The notes: generated from the sequence alone by a model not told the origin. Counted from the stretch's first letter, positions 1 through 11,128 are shown. The stretch: DNA of 64,000 bases from Scilla litardierei (GCA_030789695.1 CM061139.1:5967878-6031877), one strand, 5' to 3'. Made by a program: numbers and translations.

Positions 1-196
1 GGTGTTCACGATGTCTTCCATGTGTCTCAGCTTCGTCGGTACATCAGCGATCCATCTCAAGCTGTTGACTACTCGGAGATCACCGTTCGTCCAGATCTGA
101 CGTATGACCAGCAGCCAGTGCAGATTCTTGACGGGTGTCAGAAGTCACTCCGAAACAAGACTGTCGACCTTGTTAGGGTGATGTGGCGACACGGCT
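1..196 (+). pseudogene. Tekay/Del-type gypsy pol, C-terminal piece before the copia insertion (element B)
   Basis: Reading from position 1, this open frame encodes the end of a chromovirus integrase: a VFHVSQLRRY block, then a DLTYDQQPVQILD block and an LRNKTVDLVRVMWRHG block. These are typical of the integrase C-terminus and linker in plant Tekay/Del Ty3/gypsy elements, where pol provides protease, RT, RNase H and integrase for retrotransposition. The frame is cut by the LTR of copia element A at 197 and resumes at 11129. Only the last 65 codons are in the window, and the rest of B lies to the left. The interruption is an insertion and not decay, because removing A and one 5-bp target copy puts both halves in one frame. 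Confidence 0.85.
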
Positions 197-892
197 TGTA
201 ATTTTAGCCTGTAAGGATCAATACACTAGAGGGGGGGTGAATAGTGTATATTAAAAAATTGTTGCAAATAAGATGTTAGTAATATTTGCAAAGATGGCAC
301 AGAAATAAAAAGACAAGTGCTGAAAATTAAACCAATCGCAAACACAGAGATTTATCCTTGTTCGGATCCTTGTGATCCTACTCCAGTCCTCTACCCCGTA
401 GAGATTTTCAATCCACTATAATCACTTGCCCCGCAAGCATGAACTTACAAAAATGGCGACACTCCCCGTGTCCCAAACTTTGTACAATCTCTAAACAGAG
501 ATTCCAACCTGTTAAATAAGAAATAGAAAACCACCTATAGCCTTGTTATAAATTTCAGAGAATGAATTCAAGGATGGTGTTTAGAAGATGAACTTCAAGA
601 TGTAAAAGATATGTAATGAAGCGCAACACTTGAAGTTCTCTGGTTCATAAAAGAAGAGAGAGATCTATTGATATCTTCTTGCAATTATGAACACAAACAA
701 CTTTCCAAAAGTGATGTTGAAAATCCAAGTTCTTCCGTTCTTAAATGAAGAGAGAAATCTAATGATTTCTTCTTACAAATAAGAAAAGAACAACTAATGG
801 CAGAATTACTTAAGAAAATCAAAGACTTGCTTTCAACAAAATCAGAATTAAGAAGAGGAAAGTGTGTGGAAAATGAGAGGGGGTACCCCTCC

Positions 893-900
893 TTTTATAG
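893..900 (-). promoter_or_regulatory. TATA box of the A LTR (3' copy)
   Basis: The minus strand reads CTATAAAAGG, a good plant TATA box. The 5' LTR that would start the genomic transcript has the same site at 10513-10520. The palindrome pair lies 120-280 bp upstream in the element sense. Confidence 0.6.
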
Positions 901-1019
901 GTTTTAGAAACGGTTGTGAACGGCTCTAAAAGAGACGTTGCACAACGTTCAGAAACTGAGAGGAACGTTGGAGAACGGTCAGAAACTGTTCTGGAAAGTT
1001 TCAGTCCCAAAAGCATTTT

Positions 1020-1047
1020 GGCATGCTACGAAAATTCGTAGCCTGCC
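1020..1047. repeat. Near-palindrome 1 of the A LTR (GGCATGCTACGAA / TTCGTAGCCTGCC)
   Basis: A 28-bp inverted repeat with 13-base arms and one mismatched pair, in U3 upstream of the TATA box. The other LTR has it at 10640-10667. Relatives of the same motif occur inside the element at 1749-1776 and 4653-4680. Confidence 0.85.
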
Positions 1048-1150
1048 AATTTTGAAACGGTCACAAACGGTCACAAAATTTTGGTGACGTGGAATAGACA
1101 ACGGATAGATCCTTGTCTGAAAGTATCAAGTCAAAATATAACTGTTTTGG

Positions 1151-1177
1151 TAGGCTAGGAAAAATCCTAGTAGGCTA
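1151..1177. repeat. Near-palindrome 2 of the A LTR (TAGGCTAGGA / TCCTAGTAGGCTA)
   Basis: A second inverted repeat in U3, about 105 bp from the first, with a different core (TAGGA/TCCTA) inside similar GGCT/AGGC outer arms. It is repeated at 10771-10797 in the 5' LTR. Confidence 0.75.
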
Positions 1178-1508
1178 ATACTTAAAAATACGAATTTTGA
1201 CTTAGGATCGAAATGAGTTAGGAGATGATGTAGATTTGAGCTTTAGGGATATATGATAAGATATAACCAAGGCCCTGAAGCTATCTAAAAAGTAAAAATT
1301 ACATTATTCCGTAGATACGTGTTTCACACGTAATTTGAGTAGCAAGGTTGTTTTTGCAAAATCTCTTTGTACATTGATCATATGCAAGATGTGAATGAAT
1401 TTGCGTTGAAGCTGCACATCTGCATAGATAAAGTTAGTAACATGAAATATATTGATTTGTCACATCAAAACCTTATGGAAGAGAGGATGGAAATTCCAAG
1501 TTCCAACA

Positions 1509-1523
1509 TTCTCCCCCTTTTTG
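1509..1523 (-). other. Polypurine tract of element A
   Basis: The minus strand reads CAAAAAGGGGGAGAA directly before the TGTTGG start of the 3' LTR. It is the plus-strand primer for reverse transcription. TTTGATGATGACAAA-type sequence next to it is common in SIRE-type elements. Confidence 0.85.
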
Positions 1524-2406
1524 ATGATGACAAATAATGAAGTACAAAAAGTGAATAATGAAGTATCAAATGTGAGTTAACAAGTGTTAATAAGTATAAT
1601 ATGTATTAACATGAACAAGTGTGATGTTGATATGTTATAAAGAGTTAAATGAAATATTACTCCCCCTGAGTATATGAATATAAACTCCCCCTGAATATAT
1701 GCAGATTTCTCCCCCTTTGTCATACACAAAAAGTGGAACAGAGAAATTGGCAGGCTACGATTTTTCGTAGCAGGCCAAATTAGAAAACGAAGGAAATTAA
1801 AAAATGAACAGAAACAGGTTATGTAGGGAGCATATAAGGAACAAAATTAACGAACACGTAAAGAAACGAACACCAAATCAGAGAGATGAAATACACAAAA
1901 GAACTATCATATATTAAGCATAACAGCGATGATAACCCAACATAAGTAAACCTAGTACATCAGATGCAGCTGAAAACAAAACACCCACTAAAAAACAACA
2001 TGCAGAAACCACAAACTACAGAACCAACATTCAACATACTAACGGCATGGACGACTAACAGACTGAAACAACAAAAGAACCCCATAAACAACCAACAGAC
2101 AGAACTAGTGATAAAACAACTGATCATCAAGAGCAACCATCAGACTGCAGAGGATAAAGCATGGATAGGCGAAGGTCATAGCAAGCACTGATCATAAAGC
2201 ACGGAATCAACGGGATGGTATGACGAGGAACCCGGAGAAGAGCGACGATTGCGAGTGCAGCGGGTAGGGAGGATGTCGGCGGATTCCAGCGAGGAACGAA
2301 GTGAAGATTGTTCAACCTAAATCTGCTCAAGAACGGTGGAGTGGTGACGAAGAACGTCGTCGTACTTGCTCATCTGAATCTGAATTCCCGCAAACCCTTC
2401 AGCTAC
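1524..2406 (-). other. 3' untranslated part of element A
   Basis: No credible gene. It contains further CTCCCCCTGA and CTCCCCCTTTG tracts (1660-1720), which are degenerate copies of the polypurine tract, and a palindrome at 1749-1776 of the same family as the one in the LTR. Confidence 0.6.
1749..1776. repeat. Internal palindrome of A, left of the extra ORF
   Basis: Arms GGCAGGCTACGA and TCGTAGCAGGCC flank a short T run. The core GCTACGA/TCGTAGC is the LTR motif. It lies between the extra ORF and the polypurine tract. Confidence 0.8.
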
Positions 2407-3366
2407 CTAAGTAGAGAGACGAGCGAAGTGAACGGCATTTGTCTCTCTAGAAGGGCTAACTCCATCCTTAGCCGTATGAATCTTCCTGCCGCAGCGAGAG
2501 AGGGAAGATCCTGGAAACGGAGCCTTGCCATGTGAGGAAGAAGCCGGAGCAGGAGGATGCGAAGAGTCATCGTCAGAAGCAACGGCGTCGTCGTCATCGG
2601 CGTCATCGTCAGGAGAAGAAACATCATCCGGAAGTCCCATGCTGTGGAGGATGTTTTCATCGATGTGAACGTCATTCTCAAGCATTAGTTCGCCGTCGGT
2701 GGGAACGCCAAAAGCCCGAAGTATTAGGGTGATGAGACTGGGGAAATAAAAATGAGTGGAAACAGGGCGCATCATATAACGAAGAAGCAAATGCCCCCAG
2801 TGAATGGAATAACCAGCCATGATTGCATACAGACAGTGGAGATGGGCATTGCCTAAATAGTTAACAGACCCAGCCTTCGGCATCAAATTAAAAATGACGA
2901 TTTTGTGGAGGATGCGGGCTTCAGGGCTGAGTTTGGATGCAGACATATGAGGGGTCAACTTTGGGGTGAGACGAGAATTGATAACGGGGTCGTTCATCGG
3001 AAAAGAAAGAAGGCCGAGATGATTCGGCGGCTGATTGATGATGGTGGCGAGTTTGGTGCTGTCGACGGTGAAGCACACACCCCGAACCTGAGTGGAGAAA
3101 TACTTCTGACCACGGTGGACCGTAGTCTCAAGATTGGCATAAAATTCCCGCACCAAGGTAGGGTAATAGGGGGTTTTGTTGGTGATGGACCAGAGTTGAG
3201 AAAGCCCAACAATGGCGAGAAGCTTCTTGACCAGCATCATCATCGGCGTGCCGTAGTTGAGATAGCGCTCCGGATGAAAGCGAGTGGCCTCCGAGCGAAG
3301 GTAGCGGTCTTGGGCAGCGGCCGAACGGAACCGATCAGAGGGGGACGGGAAAGTAGGGTCGGCCAT
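2407..3366 (-). CDS. Extra ORF of element A: plant-transposon-domain protein
   Basis: An open frame of about 319 codons from an ATG at 3366 with good context (ACCATGG). The frame is open for 55 more codons upstream, in a hydrophobic stretch that I treat as leader but that could be a signal-like N-terminus. The segment with LVREFYANLE, then a VRGVCFTVD block and a later GHLLLRYMM block, resembles the 'putative plant transposon protein' domain found in extra ORFs of plant retroelements. A very acidic aspartate-rich stretch (DDDADDDD) and a Ser/Pro-rich tail follow. It takes the place of the env-like ORF of SIRE elements, downstream of pol in the same strand. Its function is unknown. Being unbroken while gag is damaged makes recent selection plausible, but age alone could explain this. 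Confidence 0.6.
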   Translation of the reverse strand: MADPTFPSPSDRFRSAAAQDRYLRSEATRFHPERYLNYGTPMMMLVKKLLAIVGLSQLWSITNKTPYYPTLVREFYANLETTVHRGQKYFSTQVRGVCFTVDSTKLATIINQPPNHLGLLSFPMNDPVINSRLTPKLTPHMSASKLSPEARILHKIVIFNLMPKAGSVNYLGNAHLHCLYAIMAGYSIHWGHLLLRYMMRPVSTHFYFPSLITLILRAFGVPTDGELMLENDVHIDENILHSMGLPDDVSSPDDDADDDDAVASDDDSSHPPAPASSSHGKAPFPGSSLSRCGRKIHTAKDGVSPSRETNAVHFARLST

Positions 3367-4744
3367 GGTGATCGAAAGAGAGAAAATGAAAACAAAGAGT
3401 GAAAGAGGAGAAGAACTGAGGATGGGAAAAGAAAGAAAGGAGTTCGAAATAAATAGAAAGAAACAGAAGCCCAAGCAGTTGCCATGATAAGAAGTGGAAG
3501 CGGTTGCTAGAACTGAAAGAAGTTGGAACACCAGAAAAATTCAAAATACAGAAATCCGAACAGATGGGAAGAAGAAGAGGCAACGGTTAGAGAAGACGTG
3601 TACCCGTTGGTTGCAAAAAAAAATTAAGAGGCAGTTACGAAACCCGAAAACAATCAATGAGATAGTAAATACTGTGAAACCCGAGTGACATGGGGAAGGT
3701 AAAAAAATAATGAATGGTAGGTCGACATTAAGAAGGTAGGTAAAAATAAATTGGAAGTTGAACAAAAATTAAAGACCAATAGAGAGAAAGATATGCTGGC
3801 CGAATTCATATGAGAAGACCAAGACAAATGTCAGAGAGAACTCTCTCAAAAGAATAAACATATTAAATAATAAGAATAAAATAAGAACAAAAAAATATAA
3901 GAAAATTAAAAAAAATATGGTGAAAGTTCCTATGAGAGGCTATATAGGGAGATAAGGCGGGTTGGTGTCATGAGCCAATAAGACCCATCCATGTGGAGAG
4001 AAGAATTAAATGGGGTAGGTGGAAATAATGTTAAGAGGTGAAGTATATAAAAAAATCAACAGATGTGAAGAGTCTCATGTGAGTCCAAAAGAGAATAACC
4101 CGAATAAAGAAAGAGAAAATTAGTGAGTCTCATGAAGTGGACCAATAAGAAATACCCATGTGGTGGTTTTTTAAAAACCGAATTTAAATTGGGTGGCGGT
4201 TTGATTGCGGTTTTGACCAAAGGGTAGGTGGCCGAAATAAATTAATAAAACAATTTCCAACGAGAGGAATGGGTTGCGAGTTTGACATTGAAAGTAGGCA
4301 GAAGAAGTAAATTTTCTGTCTTCTTGTGAAATCCAAACCAATAGAGAAACGAAAAAAATGGAAAGTTCGAAGAATAAGAATGAATGTCAGTGCCTTGTCC
4401 AACGTGAAAAGCAGGGGATATCGGAAAAGACAAAAGAGAAGTATCCATGTGGCAGTAGAGAGTACACAGATAGCAACAGGAATCAAAAAGATAGAGACAA
4501 AGTGGAAGAGAACGGGTAAGAATTTTGATATGAAATTTGATTTTGAGAAAATAAAATATAGGAGAAGTATTTTAAAAAAATTCAACTTCCAGAGATCAAA
4601 GTACGTACAAAACGGAGAACAGAAAAAAAATTATTTAAAAATTGGTTAAATTGGTATGCTACGAAATTTGGTAGCATGCCAAAAATAAATAGTAACCAAA
4701 CAATTATAGAAAAATTCACAAAAATAAAAAATAAATGAATATAC
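3367..4744 (-). other. Spacer between pol and the extra ORF of A, possible internal promoter
   Basis: AT-rich, with only short shadow ORFs. It holds a palindrome of the LTR family at 4653-4680 and TATA-like sequences on the minus strand near 3946-3953 (CTATATAG) and 4043-4050. By analogy with elements C and J, this may be a separate promoter for the extra ORF. That is inference. Confidence 0.4.
4653..4680. repeat. Internal palindrome of A, between pol and the extra ORF
   Basis: Arms GGTATGCTACGAA and GGTAGCATGCC, the same family as the LTR palindrome. It lies about 65 bp past the pol stop and 1.3 kb before the extra ORF start. Confidence 0.8.
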
Positions 4745-7700
4745 TCATATATCAAATTCTGATGCACTAATAATGCCTAGATTTCTTCTAAGCTTAAGAA
4801 AAGTTTCTTCCTTCAAAGGCTTAGTCAAAATATCGGCAACTTGATGTTCAGTAGAAATAAATTTTAAAATAATATCACCTTTTTGAACATGATCATCTAA
4901 AAAATGATGACGTACATCAATATGTTTAGTGCGTGAATGATGAACTGGATTTTTAGACAAATTAATAGCACTAGTATTATCACACATTATAGGACATGTG
5001 GAACAATTAATACCATAGTCTGAAATAGTTTGTTTCATCCATAAAATTTGAGCACATGCTAAACCGGTGGCAATATATTCTGCCTCGGTTGTAGATAATG
5101 AAACAGAGTTTTGCTTTTTGCTAAACCAGGAAACTAAGGCATGTCCTAAAAAGTGACATGTACCACTAGTACTTTTACGGTCTGATTTACACCCAGCAAA
5201 ATCTGCATCACTATATGATAATAAAGCAAATGTGTTTGTTTTAGGATAAAATAAACCAAAATCAGAAGTATATTTAACATATCTAATAATCCGTTTTACG
5301 GCAGTTAAATGTGAAACTTTAGGATCTGCCTGAAATCGTGCACATAAACATACGGAGAACATAATGTCTGGTCTACTGGCAGTTAGATAAAGTAAGGAGC
5401 CAATCATACCTCTGTATAGACGTTGATCAACACTCTTACCATTTAAATCTTTGTCGAGGGAAGTAGATGTACTCATCAGAGTATGTTTTTCTGCAGAACT
5501 TTCTAAACCAAAGCGTTTGATGAGTTCTTTAGAGTACTTGCTTTGGTGGATGAATATTCCTTCCTTCATTTGTTTGATTTGAAGACCGAGGAAGTAGTTT
5601 AGTTCACCCATGTGACTCATCTCAAATTCTTTCTGCATAATTTTAGAGAAATCTTGACAAAGAGATTCGTTAGTAGAACCAAAAATAATATCATCAACAT
5701 ATATTTGAATAATGATAATATCAGAATTTATGTTTTTAATAAATAGAGTAGAATCTATTTTACCAATAGAATATCCTGAATTTAAAAGATAGCTTTTAAG
5801 TCTTTCATACCAAGCACGAGGTGCTTGTTTGAGACCATATAAAGCCTTTTTCAATTTAAAAACATGATTTTCAAAATTTTCATGAATAAAACCCGGAGGT
5901 TGTTCTACATAAACTTCTTCTTTAAGAAAACCATTTAGAAAAGCACTTTTCACATCCATTTGAAAAAGTTTAAAATCTTTAAAACAAGCGAATGATAATA
6001 ACATTCTAATAGATTCAAGACGAGCAACTGGTGCATAGGTTTCATCATAATCAATACCTTCTTCTTGATTATAACCTTGTGCAACCAATCGTGCCTTGTT
6101 TCTAATTACCTGACCAGATTCATCCAATTTATTTTTGAATACCCACTTGGTACCAATAATTGAATGATCTGATGGTCTGGGAACTAATTCCCAAACATCA
6201 TTTCGTTGAAATTGGTTGAGTTCTTCCTGCATAGCAATAATCCATGAACTGTCTTCACATGCATCTTTGATGTTCTTTGGTTCAATGGTTGAGAGAAATG
6301 CACAATGTGCCATTTGCTCAATTTGGCGACGAGTTCTTACTCCATCTGTAATATCTCCAATAATTAACTCTGATGGAAGATTTGGAACTTGTACAAATGC
6401 TTTAGGAAGATCTGTATTATCTGAAATAGACTCAACAGAATGATTAGTAGCATCAATTTCATCAATTTTAATATTATCTAAGGAATTAGAAAGAGGTAAT
6501 ATATTCTCTTCATCATCAATGATGGGAGAATTAGATGAAGGATTTTCATCAAATGTGACATGTAAAGATTCTTCAACTGTTGAAGTTCTTTTGTTAAATA
6601 CTCTGTAGGCCTTGCTACGTGTTGAGTATCCAACAAAAATACCTTCATCAGATTTAGAATCAAATTTGTCGAGTGCATCTTTAGTATTAAGAATGAAACA
6701 TTTACATCCAAACACTTTAAAATAAGATACACGGGGAATGCGATTAAAAAATAATTCAAAACAAGTTTTATTAAGCAATGGCCTTATAAGAACTTTATTC
6801 ATAATGTAGCAGGCAGTTGCAACAGCTTCTGCCCAAAAATATTTTGGTAGATTACTGTCACAAAGCATTGTTCTAGCACATTCTTGTAAAGTTCTATTTT
6901 TCCTTTCAACTACTCCATTTTGTTGAGGGGTACGAGGAAAAGAAAAATTGTGTGTAATGCCATTTTCATTACAAAACTTGGTAAAAGAATCATTTTCAAA
7001 TTCTCCCCCATGATCACTACGAATAGTGACAATGTTAGAGGATTTGATTTTTTGTATCTTTTTACAAAATATTGAAAATTCTTCAAAAGCATCATTCTTG
7101 CTTTGTAAGAAAATAACCCAAGTGTATCTAGAATAATCATCAACAATGACAAATGCATATCTACTTCTATTCAAAGAAGCTACTCTTGAAGGACCAAACA
7201 AATCTAAATGAAGAAGTTCTAATGGTCTCATTGTTGAGATAACGTCCTTTGATTTAAAAGAAGATTTATGCATTTTTCCTTGTTGACAAGCATCACAAAA
7301 ATGGTTGTGTTTGAAAGAAATATTTGGCATTCCATTAACTAACTTGTGTTTTGAAATACGTGCTAGGTTTTTGAAATTAGTGTGTCCAAAACGTTTATGC
7401 CATAAAAGAGTATCATCTGATGTAATCATTAAACAATGATTATGAGTGGTAACAGACATGCATAAGATATAAATGTTATTCTTACGCTTACCACGAAATA
7501 AGATTGATGACATATCAGAATCATAAATTATGCAATCATTTTGTTCAAAAACTATTTTATAATTTTTATCACATAATTGACTAATAGAAAGTAAGTTGTG
7601 TTTCAAACCGTCAACCAGATGAACATTCTCAATGATAGGCTGATTTGTATTACCAACAGTTCCAGTGCCTATGATTTTTCCTTTCTTGTTGTCACCAAAG

Positions 7701-7822
7701 GTAACTGTGCCTCCATCTTTATATTTAACGGTTGAAAGCAAGTTGATATTTCCTGTCATATGTTTTGAACATCCACTGTCCAAAATCCATCTTTCTTTCT
7801 TAGGTACCTGAAAGATAAAACA
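4745..7822 (-). CDS. pol: Pol polyprotein of copia element A (PR-INT-RT-RNaseH)
   Basis: Open throughout, and 1012 residues from the first Met at 7783. It is in frame with the intended gag end and separated from it by one TAA (7823-7825), so translation probably depends on read-through or a similar recoding. Numbering from that Met: protease DSGC at 2-5; integrase zinc site H129, H134, C163, C166; integrase catalytic D194, D257 and E293; reverse transcriptase with [11 protein letters not shown] near 608-618 and YVDD at 695-698; RNase H with DADFAGC and an STTEAEY block; ADILTKPL near the end. The order PR-INT-RT-RH is diagnostic of Ty1/copia. The products would copy element RNA in virus-like particles and insert the DNA. 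All catalytic motifs are present. Confidence 0.95.
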   Translation of the reverse strand, partial: CFIFQVPKKERWILDSGCSKHMTGNINLLSTVKYKDGGTVTFGDNKKGKIIGTGTVGNTNQPIIENVHLVDGLKHNLLSISQLCDKNYKIVFEQNDCIIYDSDMSSILFRGKRKNNIYILCMSVTTHNHCLMITSDDTLLWHKRFGHTNFKNLARISKHKLVNGMPNISFKHNHFCDACQQGKMHKSSFKSKDVISTMRPLELLHLDLFGPSRVASLNRSRYAFVIVDDYSRYTWVIFLQSKNDAFEEFSIFCKKIQKIKSSNIVTIRSDHGGEFENDSFTKFCNENGITHNFSFPRTPQQNGVVERKNRTLQECARTMLCDSNLPKYFWAEAVATACYIMNKVLIRPLLNKTCFELFFNRIPRVSYFKVFGCKCFILNTKDALDKFDSKSDEGIFVGYSTRSKAYRVFNKRTSTVEESLHVTFDENPSSNSPIIDDEENILPLSNSLDNIKIDEIDATNHSVESISDNTDLPKAFVQVPNLPSELIIGDITDGVRTRRQIEQMAHCAFLSTIEPKNIKDACEDSSWIIAMQEELNQFQRNDVWELVPRPSDHSIIGTKWVFKNKLDESGQVIRNKARLVAQGYNQEEGIDYDETYAPVARLESIRMLLSFACFKDFKLFQMDVKSAFLNGFLKEEVYVEQPPGFIHENFENHVFKLKKALYGLKQAPRAWYERLKSYLLNSGYSIGKIDSTLFIKNINSDIIIIQIYVDDIIFGSTNESLCQDFSKIMQKEFEMSHMGELNYFLGLQIKQMKEGIFIHQSKYSKELIKRFGLESSAEKHTLMSTSTSLDKDLNGKSVDQRLYRGMIGSLLYLTASRPDIMFSVCLCARFQADPKVSHLTAVKRIIRYVKYTSDFGLFYPKTNTFALLSYSDADFAGCKSDRKSTSGTCHFLGHALVSWFSKKQNSVSLSTTEAEYIATGLACAQILWMKQTISDYGINCSTCPIMCDNTSAINLSKNPVHHSRTKHIDVRHHFLDDHVQKGDIILKFISTEHQVADILTKPLKEETFLKLRRNLGIISASEFDI

Positions 7823-9599
7823 TTAAGCATTGGTACCCTTTGTTTGAGGGTCCTTGGGATTAGATTTTAGGAAGCCAAACCCAAGTGGAATTTGGCTTTC
7901 TAATGTAATCATTAGAGTGAACAATAGAATGTATAAAATGAGAAATATAACTATTTCTATCATTTAAACATGAATCCTTAGGAACCCATATACTAATTGT
8001 AGTAGGTTTCCTAGGAAATGTTTTTGAAATGTTAGTAACATTTCTTTGTGAAGAAGAAGTAGGAATGTTTACTTTCTTCGTGTAAATAAATGCATGATTC
8101 TTCTTTTGTGGTTTAACAAAAGTTGTTTTACCACAAGAGGAAGAAGTGTTATAAGTTTTGGGTGCATCCTTTTTAGAATATCCCAATCCTTGTCTATGAT
8201 TTGCTGGATATTGAATTTTAAGCAAATCATCGAGATTAGTCTTTCCTTTGTTAAATTTATTAACATTGGATGACATCTCGTCGTATTTCATCTTTAGTGA
8301 TGAAATACTTTTATCCATTTCGGATATTTGTGTATGTAATTCTAAATTCTTAGTTTTGAGAATAACATTCTCTTTACTAAGATCCAAAACTTGAGAAGAA
8401 GTATTCTCAGTGTTTTTAGAAGATGATAATTCTTGATATTTAGAAAGAAGATCATCATTATTCTGTTTCAATGATTTATGTTGACTATTCAATTTTTTGA
8501 AACGAGAATAGAGATCTTTTAATGCATCAAGTAATTCTTCGTTATTAAAAGAACTTACCTCATCTTCATCATCTTGTGCCATAAAGCACATGTTGGCACT
8601 TTCATTTAGATCATCATCTTCATCATCTAAAGAATCATCCCATGTTACTGCAAATGCCTTTTTCATTTTGTCAAACCTCTTTTCTCTTCTAGATTGATCA
8701 TTGTTGGAAGTTTTGAACTTTGTTTTGAGAAGTGGACAGTCTTTCTTCATATGTCCTGGCTTATTGCAATTAAAGCAGAGAGAGGAATCAGTATTCTTAG
8801 ATTTAAAATTATTATACTTACCTTTCTGAAAGAATTTTCTGAAGTTTTTGGCAAAGAATGCCATATCATCATCTGAATCTTCATTATCTGATGTTGCGTT
8901 GAAGGCAAGTACTTTCTTCTTCTGTTCTGATTCTTCTTTCTGATCTTGTAATGTAACTTCATGGGCCATTAAGTTACCCATAAGATTTTCAACAGATAAA
9001 GTTGAAAGATCGTTGGCTTCTTCAATTGCAGTGATTTTTGGGCGCCATTCTGGAGTTAAAGCTTTAAGAATCTTGCGAACCTGCTCAAGAGAAGTGTAAG
9101 TTTTTCCAAGAGCATTTAAAGAATTTATAATATAAGTAAACCTGGTGTTCATTTCTCCAATTGTCTCTTGGTCCTTCATCTTGAACAACTCGAATTTGTG
9201 AACCAAAACGGAAATCTTGGTTTCCTTCACTTTACTGGTTCATTCATGAGTTACCTCAAGTATATGCCAAATTTCCTGAGCACTTTTGGCCTGAGATACT
9301 CGATTAAACTCATGTTTATCCATAGCACAAAATAAAGCATTCATGGCCTTTGAGTTGTTGGTTTTTGCAGCTTTGTCGTTGGCGGTCCAATCAGCAACAG
9401 GAGTTGTTGGCTTTTCGTATCCTGACTCTACGATGTCCCAAATCTCATAATTCATACTTTGGAGATGAATCTCCATTCGTATTTTCCAATATGAGTAATT
9501 GGAACCATCAAATAGAGGAGGGCGAGTTTGAGAGTGCCCTTCAGGTTGCTGATTGTAGTTGTGTGGAACTGCGTTCATGTTTGAGGAACTTGCTGCCAT
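7823..9599 (-). pseudogene. gag: Gag of copia element A, two lesions
   Basis: It starts at ATG 9599 (MAASSSNMN), 8 bp from the primer site. The N-terminal part has the copia gag pattern (PPLFDGSNYSYWKIRME, then LEVTHE). A TGA at 9240-9242 replaces the Gly codon expected after LEVTHE, and the frame continues from 9239. The middle has a CCHC zinc knuckle (CFNCNKPGHMKKDC near 8750) that binds RNA, followed by acidic and coiled-coil segments. An extra A near 7866-7869 puts the last codons out of frame just before the normal TAA at 7823-7825. With both lesions, full-length Gag would not be made. Confidence 0.88.
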
Positions 9600-9606
9600 C
9601 TTAACC

Positions 9607-9620
9607 TTGCTCTGATACCA
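9607..9620 (-). other. Primer binding site of element A (initiator Met tRNA type)
   Basis: The minus strand reads TGGTATCAGAGCAA, the usual iMet primer site of plant copia elements, 2 bp inside the LTR end. Confidence 0.92.
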
Positions 9621-9622
9621 AA

Positions 9623-9818
9623 TGTAATTTTAGCCTGTAAGGATCAATACACTAGAGGGGGGGTGAATAGTGTATATTAAAAAATTGTTGCAAATAAGAT
9701 GTTAGTAATATTTGCAAAGATGGCACAGAAATAAAAAGACAAGTGCTGAAAATTAAACCAATCGCAAACACAGAGATTTATCCTGGTTTGGATCCTTGTG
9801 ATCCTACTACAGTCCTAA
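9623..9818 (-). repeat. Partial second copy of the U5 end of the A LTR
   Basis: This 196-bp stretch repeats the terminal part of the LTR that starts at 9819. The join falls at a short shared CCTA/AATG sequence. The 5' side of the element thus has a full LTR plus an extra U5 piece before the primer site. Confidence 0.88.
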
Positions 9819-11128
9819 TGTAATTTTAGCTTGTAAGGATCAATACACTAGAGGGGGGTGAATAGTGTATATTAAAAAATTGTTGCAAATAAGATGTTAG
9901 TAATATTTGCAAAGATGGCACAGAAATAAAAAGACAAGTGCTGAAAATTAAACCAATCGCAAACACAGAGATTTATCCTGGTTCGGATCCTTGTGATCCT
10001 ACTCCAGTCCTCTACCCCGTAGAGATTTTCAATCCACTATAATCACTTGCCCCGCAAGCATGAACTTACAAAAATGGCGACACTCCCCGTGTCCCAAACT
10101 TTGTACAATCTCTAAACAGAGATTCCAACCTGTTAAATAAGAAATAGAAAAACACATATAGCCTTGTTATAAATTTAGAGAATGAATTCAAGGATGGTGT
10201 TTAGAAGATGAACTTCAAGATGTAAAAGATATGTAATGAAGCGCAACACTTGAAGTTCTCTGGTTCATAAAAGAAGAGAGAGATCTATTGATATCTTCTT
10301 GCAATTATGAACACAAACAACTTTCTAAAAGTGATGTTGAAAATCCAAGTTCTTCCGTTCTTAAATGAAGAGAGAAATCTAATGATTTCTTCTTACAAAT
10401 AAGAAAAGAACAACTAATGGCAGAATTACTTAAGAAAATCAAAGACTTGCTTTCAATAAAATCAGAATTAAGAAGAGGAAAGTGTGTGGAAAATGAGAGG
10501 GGGTACCCCTCCTTTTATAGGTTTTAGAAACGGTTGTGAACGGCTCTAAAAGAGACGTTGCACAACGTTCAGAAACTGAGAGGAACGTTGGAGAACGGTC
10601 AGAAACTGTTCTGGAAAGTTTCAGTCCCAAAAGCATTTTGGCATGCTACGAAAATTCGTAGCCTGCCAATTTTGAAACGGTCACAAATGGTCACAAAATT
10701 TTGGTGACGTGGAATAGACAACGGATAGATCCTTGTCTGAAAGTATCAAGTCAAAATATAACTGTTTTGGTAGGCTAGGAAAAATCCTAGTAGGCTAATA
10801 CTTAAAAATACGAATTTTGACTTAGGATCGAAATGAGTTAGGAGATGATGTAGATTTGAGCTTTAGGGATATATGATAAGATATAACCAAGGCCCTGAAG
10901 CTATCTAAAAAGTAAAAATTACATCATTCCGTAGATACGTGTTTCACACGTAATTAGAGTAGCTAGGTTGTTTTTGCAAAATCTCTTTGTACATTGATCA
11001 TATGCAAGATGTGAATGAATTTGCGTTGAAGCTGCACATCTGCATAGATAAAGTTAGTAACATGAAATATATTGATTTGTCACATCAAAACCTTATGGAA
11101 GAGAGGATGGAAATTCCAAGTTCCAACA
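9819..11128 (-). repeat. 5' LTR of copia element A
   Basis: A full LTR of 1310 bp, nearly identical to 197-1508. TATA box on the minus strand at 10513-10520, palindromes at 10640-10667 and 10771-10797. B sequence resumes at 11129. Confidence 0.93.

Larger units (their letters stand above)
197..1508 (-). repeat. 3' LTR of copia element A
   Basis: It begins TGTAATTTTAG and ends TTCCAACA on the plus strand, so in the element sense it runs TGTTGG to TTACA. It is followed by the complement of a polypurine tract at 1509. It matches 9819-11128 almost throughout. A TATA box and two near-palindromes are inside. Confidence 0.93.
197..11128 (-). mobile_element. Element A: SIRE/Maximus-type Ty1/copia retrotransposon, nearly complete
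   Basis: This is a complete LTR element on the minus strand, with a 5' LTR at the right and a 3' LTR at the left. The order is LTR, iMet-type primer site, gag, stop codon, PR-INT-RT-RNaseH, an extra ORF, polypurine tract, LTR. The flanks are CGGCT (192-196) and CTGCT (11129-11133), a 5-bp target duplication with one mismatch. The two LTRs differ at about a dozen positions over 1.3 kb by eye, so the insertion is recent. Pol is fully open. Gag has one nonsense codon and one frameshift, so this copy is probably not autonomous now. It is inserted in the pol of element B. Confidence 0.93.

Noticed and set aside
2905..3402. 165-codon ORF on the plus strand
   Set aside because: It is the reverse-strand shadow of the extra ORF of A, which has the recognisable domain and a good start context.
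4184..4649. ORFs on both strands in the A spacer (133 and 107 codons)
   Set aside because: AT-rich, compositionally biased, overlapping and without any domain. Best read as spacer.
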